Shown here: positions 35,341 through 45,924 of the stretch, in pieces | Layout: every line of letters begins with the position of its first letter | Position numbering within the stretch: the first letter of the stretch is position 1 | Source of the DNA: Euborellia annulipes | Lineage: Eukaryota > Arthropoda > Insecta > Dermaptera > Anisolabididae | Length of the DNA stretch: 64,000 bases | Direction of reading: 5' to 3' | Assembly: GCA_023213315.1 (NCBI GenBank) | Contig: JAKCPI010005146.1 | Span: 62,001 to 126,000 of the forward strand | Translations under genes and position numbers: made by a program | The notes under the pieces: generated by a model | Seen by the model: only the letters and a program-made list of their open reading frames with translations | The model's database searches: none | What the model was told of the DNA's origin: nothing

Positions 35341-35570
35341 AGGTTAATGTCTGAAAAATATATAATCCTCGCTATGTTATATTGGGCATACACAATTCCA
35401 CGTAGCTCAATCATGATAAAGCCTCAAATTTTATTATTATCATACCATGGACAGAGATTGAATAACTTCACTAATAATAATAATAATAATAATATTATCA
35501 TGATTGGAGCTACATGCAATTGTGTATGCCCAATATAACTTGTCGAGGATTATATATTTTCAGACATTAA

Positions 35571-35606
35571 CTGAAGATGGTCCCATATGTGACCGAAACG
35601 TCGCCC
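35571..35606 (+). ncRNA. Hammerhead-like motif, right arm of foldback
   Basis: CTGAAGA (35571-35577), T, GGTC/GACC hairpin with the same loop as the partner at 35301, GAAAC (35595-35599), GTC (35600-35602). Helix I has been lost on the 5' side (TTAA instead of GGCC), so this copy is probably inactive. Confidence 0.5.
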
Positions 35607-36075
35607 TGGTTTATTAATAAATTGAAATATAAACTAGCTGCTTTGCTCATTCTTCTACCTATTTGATTATCAACACTCAGCTATATACCTCCTTCAAATT
35701 AAAGAAATAGGCCTATAATATTTTTAATCTTTATTTTTCATTTTATTCCTTTTAATCAGAAACTTTTTTTTACATTTTTGGTATTATTATTACCACAATC
35801 ACATTGGCCTTGATCAATGACTGAAAACAGAGAACAAGCCTCTCACCACCTATTTATCGCATACGACTGTCGCTCTAGTGTGAACCCCCCTTGCGATATG
35901 TCGCTCCGACATATCGTTAGCAACAATCGCTAGCGATAATATCGCCCCAGTGTGAACGGCGCCTAAGAGCCAAGAAATTTTTTAAGGTTGCAGATCATCA
36001 TATAATTTCCTTAGAGAATCACAGAAGTACTTCAATTATATGCGGATTTCTAAAAATGCATGAAGCAAGCAAAAT

Positions 36076-36479
36076 CAGGTCTATTCTTTAAAACCAGACG
36101 TTAAAATTTAAAATCAACAAATGAGTGTTAAAAAGTAATGTAAAAACAATCAGCGTTAAAAAAATGCTATTCTCTAAACAAAGTTTTAACAGCTACGTTA
36201 ACGTGTTGCTTTTATTTCAAAGCTATCAAAATCATAACCTTACTTTTTAGATTAAGGACGCCATGTTTATTTTAAACACGACGTTAAAATATTAAAGGCA
36301 CCCCTAGACATGGCATTAATTTTTAACACTATTCACTAAATGTTAACGCTTTTGTTTACAGAATAGCTATTTGAGGTAAGGAAGTGATTTTGAATAGCAT
36401 TTTTTAACGCTTACATTACTTTTTAACACCCATTTGATTTATTTTAAATTTTAACGTCTGTTTTTAGAGAATAGACCAG
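36076..36479. mobile_element. CAGGTC-family TIR element, copy 1
   Basis: CAGGTCTATTCTTTAAAACC at the left, ending TTTTTAGAGAATAGACCAG, with AAT on both sides (36073-36075 and 36480-36482). Internal arms (GTTAAAATTTAAAAT.., TTAACGCTTTTG) make it largely palindromic. Confidence 0.8.
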
Positions 36480-36482
36480 AAT

Positions 36483-37614
36483 GAGAATTTTTATTGTTTT
36501 ATCATTTTTAAATTAATCTGACGATCAAGATACAGGATGCACTCCATATATGAGTGATTCACGTATAACTAATGAGAATGTAAATGGAAAAGGTAATCTT
36601 GAAATTTATTTCAATAATGGTCAAAAGACAATCCGACCTGACTACATCAAAAATTACTGACAAAAAGTAATTTTTGATAAAAAATGTCCCAAGTCATTAA
36701 TTCGAGAGGAGAGGTATCTTCAATTGCCGAGACTTGTATTAATATTTTATAAAAAAGAAGGATAATAATAATTTATATGCAAAAACAGCCAATAAGCTTG
36801 AAAAATATCAAAAATACTGTTATGGCATAGCCTTTAAATGAGAGAGATTTAAAAAGAATGCAATATATTAACTCTTTTGGAATTAATTTCAAAAGTGAAC
36901 ATTTCCCTATGTATTAAGGGAAAAGACAAATGCCATCCTCAAATCCTAAGATGTAAATGAAATTTTATTCATTCAGATATTTATGGTGAATGTGATTCTT
37001 TTGATTGATTAATTAATGAGATGAGTGAAATTTTTTAAGAAAAATAAGCTCGAAGAATTTAAAAGAGAGTTGAAAACCCGACGGATAAACTGTTCCACAT
37101 ACCCCTCAACAAAATTAAGTGGCTGAGCGACAAAATGGGATATGGTAAGATGCATGCATGCTTCTTTAAGAAAATCTTTCTGAGTGATTTTGGGCAGAAG
37201 CAATAAACACTGAGGTTTATAAAAGGAACAGGTGTCCGTGCAGTGCCTTTAATGGTGAAATTCTTTATGCCTTATTAAGAGGTAAGAAACCCACAATTTT
37301 TTATTTTAAGACTTTCGGTTCAAAGGCGTATCGTTTGAATAAGAAGTAAAAACGTTAGAATGTATTGTTTTAGGATATTCTGAAGCTGAAGAAAGTAACG
37401 CAGATCGTGTATGCCCGAAAGAAGAAAGAAAATAGATCTAGTAATTAAAGCTCGCAAACCTGCAAAAATCGGAACCGATTTTTTGTTAAAATTTACCTTA
37501 CTATAAAAACCGTGTTTTCGCGAAAAACCGAACGTTTTTTACAAGTGATAAATAATTTTCTTTTTCTACAGTTGTTCATGGAGTTGCAATTTATTTAAAT
37601 CCAAATAAAAAGTA
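36483..37614. other. No recognisable feature
   Basis: AT-rich; short minus frame 37009-37203 without domain features. Confidence 0.4.
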
Positions 37615-37622
37615 CATTGTAT

Positions 37623-37866
37623 CAGTGGCGTAGCGAGGGGGGAGCAAGGGGGGTCATCATGCCCCGGGCGTTACTCACAAAGGGGCTCCAAATGGTCCGC
37701 AAAACAAAAAATTGCTGGATAATTTTTATTTTGATTATAATTGATTTTTGAAAAATATATTTTAAATTTAGTGCCAGTGTAATATAATAATTTTGTATAT
37801 TTTACATATAATATTATATGGTTTTCGAATGGGGGGAGGGGAGGGAAGTTAGCCGCTACGCCACTG
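37623..37866. mobile_element. hAT-type MITE
   Basis: CAGTGGCGTAGCGAGG at the left, GCCGCTACGCCACTG at the right; exact 8-bp duplication CATTGTAT (37615-37622 and 37867-37874). Same subfamily as 57345-57732 (shared CATGCCCCGGGCG and CCAAATGGTCCGCAAAAC). Confidence 0.95.
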
Positions 37867-38160
37867 CATTGTATGGCCAAACGAGTAATTTTGGTATTTA
37901 AACTTTCACAGTTGTATCTCATTTTTCTATTTACGAGTTTAAAATAAATGACTCAAGATCGTGAAATTGATATTTTTCAAAATTGTAGGGAAAATAATTC
38001 TCAATTCAATTAAATTTTATTTTTATGCTTTATTAAAAAAATCGACTAAAAACCGGCTAACTACGTATAAAAAACACAATTTTGAAATTTTACCGGCATT
38101 TTGAAAGCTCTCATAATATTAAAATGAAAATATTTTTAAAAATTTTAGTTTATCAAAAAA

Positions 38161-38570
38161 ATGGACGATGAAGAAAATTATATTGAGTTGCAATCAGATT
38201 TAAACTCTGAAACAAAGAAAGGGGGTTGGCACCCCATCTCACACGACAAAAATGTATTTCAATTGAATTGGCTACCAAAAATGAGACGGGGTCTAAATGG
38301 CCTGTAATGCCACAAAAGATCTTAAATAAATTTAAAAAAAAATATGGAAATAGACAAACTAAATCTTTAAAAAGAAAGAAGACGAACAAAAAAAAAAGAG
38401 AGAATCACCAGTCAGCATTTGACTATAAAATCCTGCCTGTTTTTCAAGGAAGAGGATTCGAATTCCGAAACAAACACAAATGATAAAGAAGTAGAGGATG
38501 AAAATCAAATTGATCTAGAAAATATAATCAAATTGATGAATCATGTTTTTATAATAATAAATATATTTCT
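38161..38570 (+). pseudogene. Degraded coding-like stretch, unknown element
   Basis: An ATG at 38161 opens MDDEENYIELQSDLNSETKK. Lysine-rich (about 38330-38400) and acidic (EEDSNSETN, EVEDENQIDLEN, about 38450-38525) stretches follow in different frames. This looks like the front of a decayed transposase or other element ORF with several frameshifts. It runs directly into the RT fragment, but the two need not belong together. Not recognised. Confidence 0.3.
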
Positions 38571-38592
38571 GAAAATTTTAACTCAAAGGAAT

Positions 38593-39065
38593 GGAAGGAC
38601 GCTATATAAAACATTGGATATATGTGAACGGAGGGGAGAGGAGAAACAACTTCTAACTCTTTATAAAGCACAAATTCGGCCAAGTCTTGAGTATAGTTCC
38701 CACCTTTGGAGAGGAGAGTCAAAGGAGGCTAGGCTCTTCTTTCTGGATGCGATCCAGAGGCGTGCAGTGAGGCTTATCGGAGATGAGTCTCTAACTGCAT
38801 CACTTCAACCAATATATCATAGAAGAAGTATCTTTGCACTGTTGCTCTTCTACAGATATTATCATGGTCGATGCTATGCTGAACGAGTATTCCCGATTCC
38901 TATGCGGTTAATATTTCGATTATCAGAACTTGTCAATTCCAGTCTTTCTTTGTCCCCATGACCTTCCGTGATTGGAATAAGCTACCTGCATGTATTTTTC
39001 CCAAAAAGTGCAATTTCCAAACCTTCAAATCTAACCTCAGCAAGCATCCATCTTCTTATTGTTAG
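38593..39065 (+). pseudogene. Non-LTR retrotransposon reverse-transcriptase C-terminal fragment (frameshifted)
   Basis: The frame from about 38593 reads a block typical of the region after the RT domain of arthropod jockey/CR1-like elements: LLTLYKAQIRPSLEYSSHLW, then LDAIQRRAVRLIGD, HRRSIFALLLFYRYYHGRC. It stops at about 38961. The expected continuation lies in another frame from about 38940 (SFFVP, then FRDWNKLPACIFP, CNFQTFKSNL) and ends at TAG 39063, so there is a frameshift between about 38900 and 38945. The catalytic FADD motif and the endonuclease lie upstream in full elements and are absent. A 3' tail of TTTTAC repeats follows (39138-39167). A dead 5'-truncated insertion. Confidence 0.85.
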
Positions 39066-39175
39066 ATATCCCAGTTGAGTCTCTTCCCCCTAGTATTATT
39101 TATTTTTTCTCTTGTTCTTCCTGGCTGAGTACACCAGACATTTTTACTTTTACTTTTACTTTTTTTAATCTTAAG

Positions 39176-39819
39176 CAGGTCTATTTTCTAAAAACAGAAG
39201 TTAAAATTTAAAATCAACAAATGGGTGTTAAAAAGTAATTTAGAAACAATCAGCCTTAAAAAAATGCTATTCTCTAAACAAATAAGATTTAAACTTTCGA
39301 CCGTTGGTTCTCGTTGAAACATTTTGTAAATTAAAATTAAATATACAAATTAAACACTAGGTTATTTGTTTCAAAGGTTTTATTAATTAAAAATTAACAC
39401 TTAATACGTATTTCGACAATTTTTTGAATACGTATTAAGTGTTAATTTTTAATTAATAAAACCTTTGAAACAAATAACTCTAAACAAAGTTTTAACAGCG
39501 ACGTTAACATGTTGCTTTTATTTCAAAGCTATCAAAATCATAACCTTACTTTTTAGGTTAAGCACGCCATTTTTATTTTAAACACGACGTTAAAATATTA
39601 AAGGCACCCTTAGACATTGCATTAATTTTTAACACTATTTACTAAATGTTAACGCTTTGCCTCTAAATTTTTGTTTACAGAATGGCTATAGCTCAAATAT
39701 ATTTGAGGCAAGGAAGTGATTTTGAATAGAATTTTTAAACGCTGATTGTTCTTACATTACTTTTTAACACCCATTTGTTTATTTTAAATTTTAACGCCTG
39801 TTTTTAGAGAAAAGACCTG
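39176..39819. mobile_element. CAGGTC-family element, copy 2, interrupted
   Basis: CAGGTCTATTTTCTAAAAAC to TTAGAGAAAAGACCTG, split by the foldback at 39283-39477. Flanks AAG and AAA differ by one base. Confidence 0.82.
39283..39477. mobile_element. Family Q foldback inserted in the CAGGTC element
   Basis: Arms ACACTTAATACGTATTTCGA and GAATACGTATTAAGTG extend to GTTATTTGTTTCAAAGG and CCTTTGAAACAAATAA. It is bounded by an 11-bp direct repeat CTCTAAACAAA (39272-39282 and 39478-39488), present once in the intact copies. Confidence 0.88.
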
Positions 39820-40740
39820 AAAGAACGTTAAAAATACTAATAGTTTGGTAATTTTAATAAAATAATAACAAATTTGGACTCTTAATTTAGATAACCCCGT
39901 AGAGATAATTAAAAATTTTAAAATCTGCTTCCTATATGCTTATTGCTTTTGGGAGGATCCTTTAAACAAAATATAAGTTACCATTAAAATATGATTTTTT
40001 GGTGGTGGAGTGGGGAATCTGCAAATATGAGCCTCCCCCTACTCTCAAACTGAAAAAAATATATACTCCCCTATTTATGACTGTTACCTTAGCGACTAAA
40101 TGTCATATTATCATTATTAAAATAAACCTATCAATTAAGAAATTCAAAGATCTCTTAAAATGGCTGCCCCTCTCCTAAATATTAGTTTTTGTAATATTCA
40201 TTCGATAGTTAATAACCGAAAAAAAAATACGCGAACAACGACCGGATACTTTCATAATATTTAATTGAATTTTTTCCTATTGGTAGGTCTATATATAAAA
40301 AAAGAATGTAGCAGAAATTTTATTAAAACAGGTTTTGATAGGTAAGCTTTTTTCATCTTCGGAATTTCAAATGCAATGTTTCTTGAAAAAAAAAATCTAG
40401 GAAATGTGACAAGAAATTAATTATGGACAGGTATTATTATTTTTTTAATAAAAACATGTATTTGCTAAGTCTGAATTTTACACAGGATAATAAAATCAAT
40501 TAAAAGAAATCCAAGTCATTAATCAGGAGCGAATATAAAGTGGGCGGCAATTGAATTTTTCAAATGTAAATTTCTATATTTTCATTTGAGAAATGCCTTG
40601 TATAAACAAAAAAGTAGTAAAAAAGGGAAATATTAACTTTAAAATAAATTTTAATAAAAACCTTGCCCCCATTTATTTGATCATTCAATTCATTGTTGAT
40701 GTCAATATTTGAAACAAACGAAACAGACCAAGAAATTATC
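39820..40740. other. No recognisable feature
   Basis: 39995-40070 has G/C-run traces of a hAT-like fragment; no frame of note. Confidence 0.4.
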
Positions 40741-40742
40741 AA

Positions 40743-41006
40743 TACTAGTTGTTTAGAGGTTTACTTGGCTATGGAGTAGGTTGCAGGTGGAGATGCAAAT
40801 TAAGAATATATAAAAATTTATTTTCAGGATTTATTATTGACGACCAACTGCAGCAAATTGGTTTCGGTCACTCGTTCTGAGATCATCTTATGTCTGCAAA
40901 TTTACAAAATAAGGTAAGACATCAATAATAAATTCTGAAAATAAATTTTTATTTGCATCCACCTGCAACTAACTCCATAGCCAAGTAAACCTATATACAA
41001 CTAGTG
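40743..41006. repeat. Foldback with degenerate hammerhead-like core
   Basis: AGAGGTTTACTTGGCTATGG to GGAGATGCAAAT returns as ATTTGCATCC to CCATAGCCAAGTAAACCT. The minus-strand core keeps GTGACC-GAAACC (GTTTC at 40861-40865), but the CUGANGA box is changed. Confidence 0.82.
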
Positions 41007-41744
41007 GTAATATTCAAAACGTTAGCATGAAACTCTTGAAATTATCAGAAAGATGTAAATCTTCTATACTAATTTTAATTAAAAAATTTAAAATTTTTCT
41101 TTTTTTTTTAAACTTTGTGAGTGTGTAGGTGAATTAATTATTCACACTTCACTAGAGAATGCGAAAAATTACCTGAGAATAATTTATTTTTATCTAAAGA
41201 GTATAAAAAATCAAATTTCTATAATAAAAACATTCAAGTTTTTTGGTATAACCAAAATCGGAAGTATATATAATTCAATGTTATAGCTAGGGTTCGGATT
41301 TTGCGCATAATACATGTTTTTTTTTTAAATGGTATTTCCCAAATACTTTAAACAATTCTTATTTTGGGCTTTAAGTGCATATTTTATTGATTCGTGTAAT
41401 ATTTTGCATATTTGTGTGGTTTTGTTGGAAAATTAGAAAAATAATAGAAGAAAGTTTTAGACCAGGAGAGGGTAAGCCACAGGTTCAAAAACTTTTTTGA
41501 CCCCCCCCCCCCCCCCGCCTCCTTCCGCCACATCAGACAAATCGAGAAAATTAAAAGGAAATTATTAAAATATAAAAAAATAAACAAAAGAAAAATGAAT
41601 TAAAATATTTTTCATATAAAATACTCTAAAAAAAAAAAAAATAAGATATTGAATTTGTTTTAAAAATAAAACATTAATTTTATATAATTTAAAATAATTT
41701 TTTACAACGCTTTTATTAACTTGCTTTCCTGTTTTTCCGACAAA

Positions 41745-42550
41745 TTTGCAAATCGAAATTTCGACCACTTCTACTTAAGCTAGAGCTTTGAAATTTTATA
41801 CACGTATGTAACTCCCGTGACAATGCAATATTTGATGTGTCTCATCTTTGTAGGTGAATTAATTACAAAATGGCGGCCGATCAAAAAAAGTGGGGGTAAA
41901 ACTTTATAATCAAAATTTCTCCTATTTATAATTAATTTAGAGTTTTGAGCATTGACAGAGGTGTTAAATAGACTTTACTCTACAAAATGTGCTATTCAAA
42001 ATGATTAAAAATTAATTAAATTCAGATTAGCGGCCAATTAATCAATTTCCATTGTTTGGGCCGACAAAGTTGCGGATTGAAATTACGACCAGTTCTACTT
42101 AACCTAGAGCTTTGAAATTTTATTCACGTATGTAACTCCCGTGACAATGCAATATTTGATATGTCTCATCTTTGTAGGTGAATTAATTACAAAATGGCGG
42201 CCGATCAAAAAAAGTGGGGGGGAAGTTTTATAATCAAAATTTCTCCTATTTATAATTAATTTAGAGTTTTGAGCATTGGCAGAGGTGTTAAATAGACTTT
42301 ACTCTAAAAAATGTGCTATTCAAAATAATTAAAAATTAATTAAATTCAGATTAGCGGCCAATTAATCACATTTCCATTGTTTGGTCCGACAAAGTTAGCG
42401 ATCGAAATTACGACCAGTTCTAGTTAATCTAGAGCTTTGAAATTTTATACACATATGTAACTCCCGTGACAATGCAATATTTGATGTGTCTCATCTTTGT
42501 AGGTCAATTAATTTCGGCCTATCACAAAAAAGAGGGGGTGAAATTTATAA
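41745..42550. repeat. Tandem repeat, ~324-bp unit, 2.5 copies
   Basis: CGTGACAATGCAATATTTGA recurs at 41817, 42141 and 42466, spacing 324 and 325. Each unit contains GAGCTTTGAAATTTTATACA, ATGGCGGCCGATCAAAAAAA and AGATTAGCGGCCAATTAATC. The third unit stops after about half and lacks ATGGCGG. No open frame spans it. Confidence 0.88.
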
Positions 42551-42657
42551 TCAAAAATTTCTCTTCTTTTAAAATACAAATTGTCTTATTGTATCGTGTA
42601 TATGTATATAACTCATACGTATTAATATTTTATTACAAAAACTAAAAAGAGTTAAAT

Positions 42658-43145
42658 AAAATAATATAAAAAAAAAATTTAAAAACAACGCTTTTATAAA
42701 TGTACTAAAAAGAGAAAAATAATTATGTATAATTTCTTTAAAATTATATTAAAAATTAATATATGTTACTAAAACTAAAAGCGTTGGGCGCGCAAATTAA
42801 CAATCTCTTGCAATTTGCATTGCAGAGGATCAACTAACCTTAATTCACCGATACATGAATCAAAAAAAATAAATAAAATAAAATAATCTAACTAAAACAT
42901 TTGAGTCACTTCAAACTGTTTTGCCTAACTACCCGCCAAGTCTATGGTATGAAAATGTATTCGTAAAACATATAATAGGCCTATTTATACAATTAAAATT
43001 TGCAAATCCCGCGCCCAACGCTTTTAGTTTTAGTAACATATATTAATTTTTAATATAATTTTAAAGAAATTATACATAATTATTTTTCTCTTTTTAGTAC
43101 ATTTATAAAAGCGTTGTTTTTAAATTTTTTTTTTATATTATTTTT
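42658..43145. repeat. Foldback, ~135-bp near-identical arms
   Basis: ACAACGCTTTTATAAATGTA to AAAAGCGTTGGGCGCG (left) returns as CGCGCCCAACGCTTTT to TACATTTATAAAAGCGTTGT (right). Few mismatches, so it is recent. The 217-bp loop shows no frame. It directly follows the tandem array. Confidence 0.9.
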
Positions 43146-43810
43146 TAAATTTATTTTAATTTTTTTTTTTTTTTTTTTTTTTTTAATTTTCTTTTAGAAA
43201 ATGTCTTCTATTATCCGTTCTTTGAGTCTGTTTAATTAGATTTATTAATGCAAATTTTTAAGTGCCTAAAATCGCTTTCTCGTAGATAATGCTTATTATA
43301 CAATAAATTAATTTCTTTGTCAGTAATCATTGATACGGTATATTTAATGAGTTCCATACATACTTGTATGTCCTAAGGAACAAATAAAAAAAAAATTATT
43401 AATTCGAGCTTTTTAAATGCATATTTTGGAATATTTTAGTGCATATCGATCCTAATCCTAGTTATAACAAACTCAAATAGGAAATTTCAACTAGCACATT
43501 TTTAGTTATGGGACATATTCAATAGAAACAGAAGATACTAGAAGATTACTAGAGACCGGATTTTAAGCAAAATGCTTATTGTTGAATTTTATAAGCAACC
43601 ATTAGATATTTAATTTTCTACACGAATTACGAAAAACTAAGTGTATCGAGATTGCATTTTTTATGCTTTTTTTTTGAGTTTTCATGCTTTTTCCTCTTCG
43701 TGCTTATTTGAACTTATTTTACGAATATTTCTAAAATTTTTAAAAAATAATTAAAAACATTATTCAACAAAAACGATCATGTAAAGCAAATCTTTCGGCA
43801 ACTGCGTTCC

Positions 43811-43985
43811 CTATTCTGGCTAGGCCCCACGTGCCCCTCCTACTCTGGCTCGGATCCCGTGGATCCCCTTACACTGACTCGGGTCCCCTGTATCCCCTTA
43901 CTCTGGATCGGAGCCCCTGGACTCCCCCTATCCTGGCTCGGGCCCCCCTGGACCTCTTTACTCTGGCTCATGCCCGCCTGCGGTG
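43811..43985. repeat. GC-rich minisatellite, 29-30 bp x 6
   Basis: Six diverged units of the form TACTCTGGCTCGG followed by CCCCTGGACCCCC. A single related unit (CCCCTGGACCTCCC, GGCTCGGGCCCGCCTG) occurs at 49356-49397. Confidence 0.8.
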
Positions 43986-44215
43986 GACCCTCAGGGGACG
44001 GTAATCTGGTGGGACCGGCCGCACACTTTCGGTAATTTTAAGTGGCATTCTGTACTTGTTTACCAGAATATTATATATCAATCAAATTTTTAAGTATTAA
44101 TTTTTAAAATTTTATATTAATAATAAAATTTAATTTCCAAGAAAAATATTTTTCTCAAATATTGAGGGGAGGGGTAATTACCATATTTACCTCCCCCTCC
44201 TTGCATCCGCCATTG
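43986..44215 (-). mobile_element. Family B hAT-like element
   Basis: On the minus strand CAATGGCGGATGCAAGGAGG opens the element, and the body matches 55691-55962 (TCTTGGAAATTAAATT, AGTACAGAATGCCACTTAAA, GTGCGGCCGGTCCCACCAGA). The other terminus is obscured by the minisatellite. Confidence 0.6.
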
Positions 44216-44299
44216 GTATGAGTAGAGCTTTTTTGCTAAAAAAAAGTTGCTTATGAGATGCTTTTTTTCAAATTTTATGCTTATTGAACAAATAAAATC

Positions 44300-44352
44300 T
44301 CGTCATCGAATTTTTGACATGATCGCGATAGAGGTAAGAGAAAGTAAAATTG
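44300..44352 (+). mobile_element. Family A 3' end fragment
   Basis: AAATCTCGTCATCGAATTTT, GACATGATCGCGATA, then GGTAAGAGAAAGTAAAA. Confidence 0.65.
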
Positions 44353-44651
44353 TCTTACAATATAAGCAATGTTATGAAATATCAAATGCGATGGGTTTAT
44401 TTGATTAAAGTCGAAACGTTTTCTTATTGTATTGCGATTTTCATTTGATAGAGGCTATCCTGTTGCCTAACTTCTTCTCCTTTTATTGATCTAATATTTC
44501 TTTTTAATAATTATTCTATAAATATTCTAAAAACTAAAAATATTTTATTTCAAAACACAATTTTTTTCTCGAAAAATTTTATTAAATAATTTTTAGAAAA
44601 AAAGTGAAATGTTTATATTTAACAATTTGTATGTTTTTATTAAAGCTTTTA

Positions 44652-44873
44652 TTATGGGACTTTTTAATTATAGACCACATTTTGTTATTAATTAATTATT
44701 AAAAATAAAAATACAATACAACGTTTCGACTGCTTATTCCGCAGTCGTTTTCAAGTACTGTGGACTTGCTCCGACTCAAGTGAATAAGAAGTCGAAACGT
44801 TGTATTGTATTTTTATTTTTAATAATTAATTAATAATACAAAATGTAGTCTATAAATAAAGCTCCCATAATAA
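44652..44873. mobile_element. Family D foldback, copy 3, complete
   Basis: TTATGGGACTTTTTAATTAT at the left and the matching GCTCCCATAA at the right; TACAACGTTTCGACTGC and GAAGTCGAAACGTTGTA are complementary. The shortest and most symmetrical copy. Confidence 0.82.
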
Positions 44874-44912
44874 TTTGTATGTTTTTTTTTTGTTGGTGGC
44901 CCAAACGTTTCT

Positions 44913-45920
44913 ATTATCATTGAAATTAACTTTGGACTGGACACATCGATGTTTATTTTTGTGTTAAAAAGAAATATAGAAATTTTTGTTCAATAAATTA
45001 TAATCGAATATTTTCGAATCTTTAATGGAACAAATTTTTTTTATAAACAAACCAATCCTAGTGGATCATAGAGTAAATATTTGTATTTACTCAATAATCG
45101 TGAGATATTTTATTAAAATAATATTTTTTTTTTCTTTGCGCTATGTTTAATTTTCTTAAAAGTAATGAATAACTAATAACTAAAAAAAATTTTTTTAACA
45201 ACTGATAGGATATAAAAATTCATATTTAAAAAAAGAAACAACATTAATAATTAAAAAAAAAAATTCTAAGACAAAAAAAAAGAAACGATAGCGTTTCAGG
45301 CCAAAATTCATAAATTATTTGAAAGCGCTTCGTTTCGAGTTTTGATTAGATTAATCAACAAACAATGTTTAAGCAACATACTAAAAGAAAAATTCATAAA
45401 ATTTGACCGTTAATTAAATTTTAATGAAAAATCATTTTTTTGGCCAAATTTTATTAATTTACTGAATGAGAGAGACTTTTTTCCTGTTTAAATATTAAAA
45501 AAATACAAATTATGATAATAATTAATTAATTTTTATGAAAACTAATTTTTTGAATCAAAACAATATTTATCCAACAAAGAAAAAAATTTCTTTTGTTCTT
45601 TGTAATGTATTTATAACAAAAACAAAACAAAACAAATACTTGTTAACAAGATAAGAATATGTTTTATTTTAATTATTAAAATATAATAATGTTGAATAAA
45701 TAATAAGAATATAAACAATCGAAAGTGTAGGCGGATGTTTGGCGGCAAACAGGGCACGAGATGCCGCTAGGGGCATGCGGCAAGACACCCTCCTAAACCA
45801 ACCTACACGCTGGACTATCAATTATCAACAGAATACAAAAGGAGACAATTGATTGATTGGCAAGTATTGTTCGGCTAGCAATACGTTTTGACATTTTTTT
45901 TTAAGCCTAACGAATGGTCA
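44913..45920. other. No recognisable feature
   Basis: AT-rich DNA; 45720-45810 is slightly GC-richer but without repeat or frame. Confidence 0.45.
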
Positions 45921-45924
45921 GGTA

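Larger units (their letters stand above)
35234..35670. repeat. Foldback with two hammerhead-like cores
   Basis: ATAATCAAATAAGGTAGAA to CTATGTTATATTGGGCATAC on the left is complementary to the right arm ending ATTTGATTAT (35670). The arms are ~185 bp, the loop is 35421-35490. Inverted hammerhead-like motifs at 35301 and 35571. Confidence 0.88.
34391..35963. mobile_element. TIR element with CpG-rich ends, carrying two nested foldbacks
   Basis: GGCGCCGTTCACACGGGG at 34391 and its complement ending at 35963, continuing for ~55 bp (CGATATTATCGCTAGCGATT, TTGCTAGCGATA). TA on both sides fits a 2-bp target duplication when compared with the uninterrupted host repeat at 17430-17450. The left subterminal part (34440-34590) is unusually CpG-rich. 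An open frame there is a by-product of this composition. Confidence 0.8.
43553..44299. mobile_element. Family P element, copy 2 (inverted, heavily interrupted)
   Basis: Left part 43553-43790 (GAGACCGGATTTTAAGC, ATAAGCAACCATTAGATATT) is the complement of the right end of copy 1. The segment at 44217-44297 (AGTTGCTTATGAGATGC) is its other side. Between them lie the minisatellite and a family B element. Confidence 0.7.

Noticed and set aside
41745..42550. CRISPR-like array
   Set aside because: Three near-identical 324-bp units in contiguous tandem without spacers, in a eukaryotic intron context.
45720..45810. Possible short exon or RNA gene
   Set aside because: Only a modest composition change; no splice pair, frame or fold was convincing.
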